A stretch of 64,000 bases of DNA. Origin: Aurelia coerulea. Lineage: Eukaryota > Cnidaria > Scyphozoa > Semaeostomeae > Ulmaridae. The stretch spans positions 25,536,001-25,600,000 of the forward strand of contig CM076948.1 of NCBI GenBank assembly GCA_039566865.1, read 5' to 3'. A model generated the notes under the pieces. That model did no database searches. It was not told where the DNA came from and worked only from the letters and a program-made list of their open reading frames with translations. Within the stretch, counting starts at the first letter, position 1. Every line of letters starts with the position of its first letter. This document shows, piece by piece, positions 55,691 to 64,000 of this stretch. The position numbers were made by a program, and so were the translations under genes.

Positions 55691-56215
55691 AGCATAGGTC
55701 TCAAATCTTTAAATCAGCGTAAAAAGGTGGGTGTAAAATTCTATGACCTATTTCATCTAACTGAATGGCTTAAAAGAAACTTTAGCTACCTATCTGTTAT
55801 TCTACCGTTGGACTTTTGGGAAATTTTGAATTTTTTTTTACATTACAGCGTATTTTATATTCAAACTCATTTGAGGATGTGACGTCATCAAATTTCTAAA
55901 TCAGAAACCACAGAAGTGACAGAGTTTCGCTCGATACTATATTATAGACATCCATAAACTAAGCCTTTGTTGGAAATTATTTCATGCTACATCAAACGGT
56001 TTAGAAATTATGATGGTTTTAAATTTTGTTGAATTTTTTTCTTGAATTCTCGAAAAAGAAGAAAAACACTCAAATTCTGAAAATATTGAAGATTTCAGAA
56101 GAGTGCAACGGCAGAATCATAGCAAAATAGCAAAAGTTTCTTTAAAGTCATTCAGTTTAAAGAAATAAGTCATTGAATTTTACACCAACCTTTTTAAAGG
56201 TTTGGAACCTATGTT
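55691..56215. mobile_element. Family 1A MITE, perfect 9-bp target duplication
   Basis: Starts AGCATAGGTCTC and ends GGAACCTATGTT, flanked by ATAAAATTC at 55682-55690 and 56216-56224. The right terminus has one substitution. Confidence 0.92.
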
Positions 56216-56224
56216 ATAAAATTC

Positions 56225-57090
56225 TCATCTTATCTGCCCTTGTTATTTAAAAGAAAGGATACAGTTCTGGTTAAAACAAAGCGATTTCGCAGCCTCAAGA
56301 ATAGATTTCACAACTTCTACGCAACCGATCAAAATGTTTTGCTTTCTCTGTTTATTTTGATTTGCTAGATTGCCGTCACAAGTGTCGCATCTACTCATGA
56401 CGGCGAATCGCTTTGTGTTTTTAGAAACCTAAATCCTTTGCTTTGCAAAATTTTCCCTTGATGTTGGAGTATGTTGGGCGGCTTTCTGGCTGCGGAAAAC
56501 GTTTAAAACATGATGTAAGTTTACAACTGATGCCATGATATACTTCGGGCTTGCCCTTGGGTTGTAAATTTCCCGTCAACGTTTACTTTTTACGAAATTA
56601 AAAGTATATTTTTAAAGTTACTATTTACGAAATATTCTTCTGCGTGTCCAGCTGCGTTTTAACGAAAATCTGAACAAAAGCAAATTCCTACTGAAAATCA
56701 TCTCAAATACATTCATTTATTACGTCATTCAAATAACTTAGGGAACTGTCACAAAAGTATTAAAAAATGCTAAGTGATCTCAAATTAAAAGTGTGTGTGA
56801 GTCTAATTACATAACGAGCATCTAAAAAATTGCGCAAATAAACAAAACAACAAGGTTCATAACAATGAAAAGAGTAAACAGGGAACGATTTTAACACAGG
56901 GAATTAACGGCACAAACTGGAACGAAATTTAGCAGATGCACCAAAAAGAACTCCGTACATGTTTAAACCTTCGTTATATGGAGAACACTTGATAAATTGG
57001 AAAGAATCCAAGTTTGGTTGACAGCCGAAAGGTTGAAGCATATTTTGTGAATTTTTTCGAAAGTCTAAAAGTTTAACAAATGATCGATTT
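56225..57090. other. Intergenic, nothing recognised
   Basis: No element or coding similarity recognised. Confidence 0.4.
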
Positions 57091-58197
57091 AGACTGCGTT
57101 CACAGCATAGGTTCCAAATCTTTTTCTCGGTGTAAAAAGGTGGGTGTAAAATTCGATGACCTATTTCTTCTGTTTGAATGACTTGAAAGAAACTTTAGAT
57201 ACTCATCTATAATTCTACCGTTGGACTTTCCAGAAATTTTGAATATTTTTCGAAATTACAGCGTATCTTACATTTCAACTCAACTGAAGATGTGACGTCC
57301 TGAAATTTCTAAATCATAAACAAGATTAGTGACAGACTTTTTCTTGATACCATATTGTAGGAATTCATAAACTATGGTTTTCTTCGCAATCATTTCATGT
57401 TGCGTCAAACTGTTTAGAAATTACGATGGTTTGATGTTTTTTTGAAAATTTTTTCTTGAATCCTTGAAAAAGGAAAAAAACATCGAATATTTCAGAAAAG
57501 TCCAACGGAAGAAAATTATAGGGAAATAGCTAAAGTTTATTTAACGTCATTCAGTTCAAAGAAATAGGTCACTGAAGTTTACACCAGCCTTTTTAAAGAT
57601 TTGGAACCTATGCTTGCGTTCACACGATGCCAGAAACAATTTGAAAACGGTAAGAAATTCGACGGTTACAGACTTGTTGCAATCTTCCCAAGAATTTGAT
57701 GCCAAAGTAATGTATGCACAACTTAAAAGACAAGTCCGGGGTTGCTATCATTAATGCTAGAAAACTAAATTACCAACTGCTGCCGCGAATTTTTAACTTC
57801 GTTCCACTTTTAGAGGTTCGAAACAGCTGTAAATTCAACAAAAATTCTGATATTTTAGGCCAAATCTGGTCGCTGTTTCGCAATTTTCTTGCAAGAGCAC
57901 ATGATAAAGAGGCTGGCAACGATTAAGAGGCGAGATAACAATAAGACAGCCTCGTTTTCGTTGAAAGCGACGTTGGAAGGCACAGATTCTTTGCGCATTT
58001 ATGACGTCATCTCGCTCAGGTCGCTTATTCGAATACGCAATTTCGCAGGGAAAAGACGAAAAATGCTAGGTTTTTCGTATTTATCATTTTTTCGAAATCT
58101 GCCGGCAAAAAATGTGCTGTATTCGTGTGAACGGGAGGCCTATCCGTCACATTTTCAATTGTTTTCAAACTGCGCCGATATCATGTGAATGCAGTCT
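57091..58197. mobile_element. TIR element AGACTGCGTTCACA, host of a family 1A MITE
   Basis: AGACTGCGTTCAC at 57091 continues after the inserted MITE as ACGATGCCAGAAACAATTTGAAAAC. Its right end is GTTTTCAAACTGCGCC...ATGTGAATGCAGTCT (58197). Removing the MITE leaves a ~590-bp element with about 50-bp terminal inverted repeats. The two short open frames inside (57714-58188) show no known domain. Confidence 0.78.
57104..57614. mobile_element. Family 1A MITE inserted in the TIR of another element, perfect 9-bp duplication
   Basis: The ends are AGCATAGG and CCTATGCT, flanked by TGCGTTCAC at 57095-57103 and 57615-57623. That 9-mer is part of the host element's own terminus, so the duplication can be verified against the host's other end. 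Confidence 0.93.
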
Positions 58198-58850
58198 TAA
58201 TGTCAATGCTTTTTGCTCGTAGATAACACGCTCTTTTACGCACGAGTAGCGTTATTTGTGGAATTAAATCGTCGCTTTCTTTTGCCCAAACTGCCCATTA
58301 ATTTCCACCTTTTCAATCTCGGCACAGTTTGTCATCATTTTCCATCTAGATGAGCTGTTTAGGATCCTGTTACATGTTGTTCCGAGTTCGCATTTTCCCA
58401 TATCTTTGATCTTAAACTTTCCGCTTCCTTGGTTCAGTTCCATAGATTAACATTTTAGATCCTCTCATTTAAATTCCTTCTCCGGTCATATACCTAAACA
58501 CACGAAAAGTTCTTTTCTCGCAGATGCATCGTTGATTCTTATCACACTTTCTTCCTCTGTTTACCTCAATAGGGAGTCTCAAAAAGACCGGTTTGGCGTC
58601 AGCTAAGAGCCGTTGGATAAGCTTACAGCCATTTTATATTTCTTTTGCCTTTAGCCGGGCGGTACGAAACGATTATATATGATACATCGAGCTATTCCTA
58701 TCCTAATTTATCATTTCGTTCGTGATATATCGACTTGCTTTCTTTCTGTGTCTACTTTTCATGCGAAGGCGCCATTTCAAACCCCGCGCGTGGCGGACTG
58801 ACGTGACCTGAAGGACCCTAGAGCAATTTGCATCACTTTCTCGCCAAAAG

Positions 58851-58874
58851 ATGGAATTTTTCACCGATTTAGAG
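58851..58874 (+). CDS. Weak candidate first exon, MEFFTDLE
   Basis: ATGGAATTTTTCACCGATTTAGAG is followed by gtatgc, a fair splice donor. The 60 bases upstream are GC-richer than the region and contain ATTTGCAT (an octamer-type motif). No continuation exon was identified downstream, so this may be chance. Confidence 0.2.
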
Positions 58875-58959
58875 GTATGCTTTTTCCATAGCTATCCTGG
58901 ATTTATACACATCTTTTTAAAATCCAAACTGTATAACTCCGGTATTCAAGTAAAGTCAA

Positions 58960-59135
58960 ACTCCGGACGGGTGACCTCGGAGGCTTGACCTTACAATTCG
59001 CCTCACCGTCCTAGGGAAGGGACGTTAAACTAGGGGTCCCATGCCTGGATATGGCATGCATAGTGGGCTTAAAGTAGCTAGAAATGCTTCTTGCCCACTC
59101 AAAATAAATTACTGAAAAAAAAAGAAAAAAAGTTA
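58960..59135 (+). mobile_element. Possible SINE-like retroposon with A-rich tail
   Basis: GACGGGTGACCTCGGAGG, AAGGGACGTTAAACTAGGGG and TCCCATGCCTGGATATGG resemble a short dispersed repeat type seen in marine invertebrates. It ends near an A-rich tract (59115-59132). No polymerase III boxes or clear target duplication were established. Confidence 0.35.
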
Positions 59136-59559
59136 TACTAATAACTAAAGATAACCCCCCCCCCCCCTCCGAGGGGAATTTGACAACAAAATCGAGGAGC
59201 CTTGATATTTATAGGAACAGAACTATTAGGCTATAGCGCCAATAACCAAAATCATTTCGTACAAGAGGTTGAACATTCTTTAAAAGGAATTCTTAGATAG
59301 ATTACCAACTATATTGGGACCAGCGGACATACTTTAGGTGAACGTGCTGTATCTTTTTATCAACAAATGGTATTCGTAAGTGCATAAACTCTGATTACCT
59401 CTAAAAGTGATCCAATGAGTACAGCAAATATAAATATGATCAGAGACATCTTGTTCAATTTTCTTTTAAACATCGCCTTTAAAAGCTGTGAAAGAAAGTA
59501 GATTTTAGCCAACAAGTGGCTTAGGTGCTAATGGCGGGTCGGTTTTGTTTTGTTCGTCT

Positions 59560-59674
59560 GCTATAAAAGTGGCTTGTTTTTATTGGTAATTTGTTCTTCG
59601 CACGAACCAAACTGATGAGAGTGCGACAAAACTAGTATTTAGTGATTTCACGTTTATCTTTTCAGCAGTTACTG
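59560..59674 (+). promoter_or_regulatory. Candidate TATA promoter and non-coding first exon
   Basis: GCTATAAAAGTGG at 59560-59572 is a good TATA box. About 110 bases downstream, ACTG|gtgagt is a consensus splice donor preceded by no long frame, as in a 5' untranslated exon. No coding exon was found in the remaining 4.3 kb. Inference from motifs only. Confidence 0.25.
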
Positions 59675-60600
59675 GTGAGTTATTAACTTATTTCTTTCCT
59701 TTCAGGTTTCAAGGTTAATTCGGTTTTGTCTTACAGGATTTAACAGTTTTTCACTTGTTACAGGCTTATTTTGGTTATTGCTTCTTTTACATGAGTTAAT
59801 AGTCTTCTTTCTACTGATTTCGGTGTTTTCGTTGCGTTTGTGGGTCTAATATGATGAGTCTGTTATTTAAGGCTATTTTTAAATTTTGTACCACGAATCA
59901 TTTGTTTAAAAGAGATGTTGTTAAAATTCCAAATAGCTGACATGAATATTAAAAATAGGACGATAGCATCAGACCAATAAGCCAAGAGATTTCCATCAAC
60001 AACTAAAGTCTGGATTTGCCACAACGTAACATTACTCAAGCAATTGTTTTTATTTCATATGACATCTTATTGAGATAGACTATAATCAACCAACTTGAAC
60101 TACTGCAGAACATTTGCCGAATATTTGAATATCATGAAGAACTTATGATGTCAACATGATGTCTCTTATCATCGTAAAGGGGACATAAAAATCAACAATA
60201 ACGCAATGAGTTATCACTTTCTGAGCCACTTTATTAAGATCTATCGAGACTTCGGTTATGGACCAAGCAACCACCAAGTCCCTTATCGTAAATGTTAAAT
60301 GTTAAACGTTAAACGTTAAACGTTAAAGCAAGTGTGCAATGGTAAATAGGCTCCTCTATAAATAGAACAAAGAAATAACTCAGACACAGCATTGTCTCTT
60401 AGCAAGATAAAAATCTCATTCTTAGGCTACCCTTTGTTGACATTGTGTGCAACTTCGATTTGAATGGGGTATTTTTAGATTTTTCTGCTCTCTGCAAATG
60501 CAAGCTTTTAACCTTGCACAAACCCTTTAAATGTTAAATGTCACATCAGATGTAAGGCAATTTATTTACTTTGAACAACAAGAAAGAGTTGCGCCGTGAC
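59675..60600. other. Intergenic; (GTTAAAC)n at 60291-60327
   Basis: About five 7-base units (GTTAAAT/GTTAAAC) form a short tandem run. Nothing else is recognised. Confidence 0.5.
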
Positions 60601-60604
60601 ATCA

Positions 60605-60860
60605 TCAAATTCATCGTAACCCTGACCTGACATCCAATGTGAGACAGAACCTAGTATAGTATCCATAAATTTTTAATCATTCGTAGTGTGGCTGTATACA
60701 GTATAACATTGCGTGTCTTTATATATTGGCCATGGGGTAGTCATTGTCTTTCGCTCCCCATGGTATCGTACCTGTAGCGTTGTTGTTGTATAGTAATTAG
60801 AAAGGTATAGTAGAATGTAAGATTATTGTAAAATTTTATATCTGAATAAAAAACAACAAC
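60605..60860 (+). mobile_element. LINE-like 3' tail fragment, related to 22815
   Basis: ACCCTGACCTGACATCCAATG continues in parallel with the fragment at 22815 and ends in CTGAATAAAAAACAACAAC. The shared 3' end and differing 5' limits suggest non-LTR retroposition. Confidence 0.45.
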
Positions 60861-60961
60861 TACTCTTTCAATAAAACAAATCTCAAACATACCTAGTTGA
60901 TAAATACACAAAATATCTTTAAATGAGTTTATAGCGTAGAGCTTAAAATACTAAACGTTTC

Positions 60962-61410
60962 GGGCTTAAAGACCCTGTGCTAACCATGGGTCTTTGTGGT
61001 TATCAGCTATCCCACAATGCATTTTCAGAGACCCTTAAAATCCCACAGATCATTGCAAAAATTCCTAGTCCCCAAAAGAACAAAAGAAAGTCTCGTCAGC
61101 TTGTGAGCTAATTTAAGAATGCCAATTCCACATATTGAATATTTTCAAAGCCGAGTTTCCTGTCAGTTGCATGCACAATTAAATACTGTTCTTCCTGATA
61201 ACAAAACAAATCTCTGATAAAGTTTCCAACTGAATGGCCCTGCTACATAGACAATGCTGTAGAGTCTAAAATTTGATATTTCCTTTTCTCCAATGTCAAA
61301 GGAGCCAATCCAACTTGCATACCTTGCACGTGTCAGCTTGCACAAGGTTGTTTATCTATCTTGCAAAGAATAACTGCAAAGACTGCTGGTTAGCACAGGG
61401 TCTTTAACCC
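60962..61410. mobile_element. TIR element, GGGTTAAAGACCCTGTGCTAACCA ends
   Basis: GGGCTTAAAGACCCTGTGCT with AACCA at the left pairs with TGGTTAGCACAGGGTCTTTAACCC at the right, with one difference. The interior of about 400 bp is AT-rich and non-coding. No obvious target duplication. Confidence 0.75.
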
Positions 61411-61900
61411 TTCATGATACCTTGTTGATGTCCTTGGAACAAATCCCGTGAAGTTGCTGATTAACGATTTCTTCAACCTAAAGCAAAGAAATCTAGATAA
61501 GGAAGAAATCTGAAGATGTGCAACAAATTTACAAAGATTTCGTTACAAGACGTTACAATTTTCTATGAAGTTTATTTTAAATGATTTTCGAAAAATTCAA
61601 CTCCGATTTAGAAAGAAGTTCATCACTCGAAGCTTTCATTTTCAATCTGCTTCCTCGCTGAAAAATATTTTTTCGTGGACGTTTGTTGAGTTCACATACG
61701 TGAACAACTTTAAAATTGCAAAAAAAAATTATAGAATACAGAAAATCATGTCAGAATAACCAGATTTCAAAAACCTTTATTCACTGATTTTTCAGGAAAA
61801 CATAAGTTGCCGGAAAGCATTTTTCGCATTTCTGCTAGTGTTGAGTTGTGACGTCATCAAATTGCTAAATCGTTAAACCATGAAAAGCTTTTGCTTGCTA

Positions 61901-62440
61901 CCGGGAGTTCCAAAAAAAGTACTCCTGTTTAAAAAATCACCAAAAATTGATTATCAAACTTTGATAAAATTTTCTTTTTGACTTGTTTTGTCAAAGACCC
62001 AACAATATTTATAGATGCTAAAATGTTTGCTTTTGATGAAACAAGGTAGAAAAAATACACGTTGAAAAACCTTATTTTGAGCTATACATTTCAAGCTAAA
62101 TACTCAATCTTGCCTAACAGTCAAAATTTTCAGATTTTTCATCGTCATCATCAAAGTCTCCAATGATAGTGTGTATTTCTTTCTGTCATTTATGACCAAA
62201 CTAGAAGCTTTACAAAGGAATTGATCTGGCAAGCATAACTGTTCTTTGCAGTACGATTCAAAACCAGGTAGCCCTAAAAAGAGCTAAATTAGTTAATGTT
62301 AAACCAATTACAAGGTCAGCTATGTCTGGAAAAATAATTTGGTCCTTGATATACTTGGCAAAAAAATAAAATTGAAGATCGGTCATGTAATCAAATGTTG
62401 GTGACTTTTCAAACGGGAGTACCTTTTTTGGGACACCCGG
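61901..62440. mobile_element. Tc1/mariner-type element inserted in a family 1 MITE remnant
   Basis: CCGGGAGTTCCAAAAAAAGT with ACTCCTGTTT at the left pairs with AAACGGGAGTACCTTTTTTGGGACACCCGG at the right, between TA dinucleotides (61899-61900, 62441-62442). The flanks (GTGACGTCATCAAATTGCTAAATC before, CCATATTGTAGACCTTCA after) are family 1A sequence, so a MITE was the target. Confidence 0.82.
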
Positions 62441-62744
62441 TACCATATTGTAGACCTTCAAAAACTGATACAAAGGCTGAGTATTTCTTGTATTGGTCCC
62501 ATTGATTTTGCTCAATCATTTCAGAACTTACGGCGCTTTTAATGTTTGTCAAAGCTTCAGATACCTTATCTCGTACTTCCTTTCATAAAACCAGTTCAAA
62601 CTTGGGTGGGGGGGCACCACAATTCAAGGGCACGTGCCCCCAGTGCCCCCCCCCCCCCGGTAACAGCATCTGTGCATAAACCATGAAAACATTGTAATTC
62701 CGAAAGTGATAATAATGTAAAAAATGCTCTGTCAGGGATTACAC

Positions 62745-63120
62745 TCATTTTTTTATATAAGAAACCGCTTATAAGAAACGGTAGGCTCAAATTTTCGAAA
62801 GCTAAGAAACAACCCTACCTGAACAGAAAAAAGCTAAGAAACTTCTGTAATTTTCAGTTTTAATTTTCCTGTCACACTCAAAAATATTTTGACATTGTAC
62901 AGTTTATGGCAACTGTTTGGGCAATATTTTGAGTGCGAATCATGTTATTTACTCGTTTTGAGAGACTTACTAAGTAATTTGGGAGCCCTTTAGACAAGAC
63001 AAAATCAACTCTAAACTTCCGGCAATAAAAATATAAGAAACACGTAAGAAACTTGTGGCAGCAAAATGGCCCAAAAATTTAAGAAACTGCCTACCAGCCC
63101 CAGACCTTGGTTTCTTATAA
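62745..63120. mobile_element. Family 4-related element
   Basis: TTTTTTTATATAAGAAACCGCTTATAAGAAACGG at the left and CTTGGTTTCTTATAATATGG at the right, with several TAAGAAAC words between. The TACACG terminus is not preserved, so the limits are approximate. Confidence 0.55.
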
Positions 63121-63861
63121 TATGGCAAACTGCACAAAGTTCCCTTCGATCAGCTCACTTGAAAGAGCAGGGCAATAAAATTTTTAAACATTTCATTTCA
63201 AAGTTTTGCAAAGGGTCAACGCCTGTGCTCAGTTGCATATTTGTATTACTTTCTGTTCTAAATTCCGCTCTTTTCTAAATGTGACCTACTAACTATCTAA
63301 TAAAAATATAAAGGTTAAGACCACCTGAACCTAAAAATCATTTCTTTGTTAAATTTATCACTACCATCATCTCTCTTATCGAAATATTTTGTCTTCGATA
63401 ATTCCATAACATGTGGTCACTGTTTCTAAATATTTTATTCTATATATACTTTATCGTGGTTTCAACTTTTACCAAAATAATTACAGAATAACACTGTGGA
63501 AAATTGTAAGGGCAATGTGTCTGAGGCGAAATTGCCCATTGTGACACCAACCGTAGCTCATTTTCTCGATAAAAAGATCAATTTGACATCGCTAATAACA
63601 TAGGAAATAATAAAATATTTCAAAGAAGCACACTGTTGAGCTGAAATAGCACATGGCAGCCTCACTTGTGGTATTGCAAAGCGCCGATTTGAAATGAAAT
63701 AAAAAACATGTACAAAGACATCCTATTTTTAAAGTACAATCTTGTTTAAATATTACTCGAGTATATTATGTTACCACAGTGATTGAATTATTTAGAAATA
63801 ATAACCATATGTTTTATAGCTAGATTTATTCCAGGAACAACGCAGACAGATTTTCCCCAAC
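63121..63861. other. Intergenic, nothing recognised
   Basis: AT-rich; no gene or element recognised. Confidence 0.4.
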
Positions 63862-63863
63862 TA

Positions 63864-64000
63864 CCGGGCGGGTGTCTCAAAAAAGGATACAGATTTGGTT
63901 TGATGCTGTGATGTGAATTTAGCTTTTATCAATCGCTAACATCTTTCAAAATGTTCCTTGAATGTCAACTTGAAGGTAGATAAAAAAGTATTCAGATTTG
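63864..64000. mobile_element. Left end of another GGGTGTC-type element (cut by window edge)
   Basis: TA followed by CCGGGCGGGTGTCTCAAAAAAGG resembles the mariner-type termini at 36614 and 61901. The right end would lie outside the window. Confidence 0.4.

Overview
The window is 64 kb of AT-rich, intron-bearing animal DNA. The organism is most likely a cnidarian, perhaps a stony coral or other anthozoan. This is inferred from an animal-type Wnt-antagonist gene split by repeat-filled introns, a creatine kinase exon, RT tails of small LINE copies, and very many short non-autonomous DNA transposons. No operons, ribosome binding sites, tRNAs, rRNAs or CRISPR arrays were seen.

Genes. (1) Positions 1-309 (+) may be the 3' end of an unrecognised gene running in from the left. 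(2) Positions 2114-3397 (-) hold a complete, intronless 427-residue VPS4-like AAA ATPase without a recognisable MIT domain. An E2F-like site and two YY1-like sites lie just upstream. (3) Positions 4576-26516 (-) hold what I read as a whole naked cuticle (nkd) gene. Five exons join in phase into a 682-residue protein with a myristoylation-type start (MGKVCSK), an EF-hand and a His-rich tail. A sixth, possibly alternative, exon lies at 15267-15348. (4) Positions 32829-33427 (+) hold a creatine kinase C-terminal exon split by a hAT-like element. (5) Possible but weak first exons or promoters lie at 58851 and 59560 (+).

Mobile DNA dominates the rest. At least three families of short inverted-repeat elements have 9-bp target duplications (Mutator-like). 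Others have TA flanks with GGGTGTCCC-type ends (Tc1/mariner-like), TTAA flanks (Kolobok/piggyBac-like), or CAGGG ends (hAT-like). Several are nested, which gives a relative order of insertion; one is inserted in one copy of a local duplication whose other copy is an empty site. LINE 3' ends lie at 41.9-43.2 kb, 22.8 kb and 60.6 kb.

Two satellite blocks stand out. About 30 copies of a 77-bp unit fill 38.7-41.05 kb, each with an internal dyad TTGCGAAA...TTTCGCAA and decayed copies on both flanks. About 14 copies of a ~127-bp unit fill 46.28-48.06 kb and partly alternate as A/B dimers. The right half of the window (33.5-64 kb) has no convincing gene. I did not find an obviously new multi-gene system; the best observations are the nkd gene model, the broken creatine kinase exon, the datable insertions and the dyad-bearing satellite.
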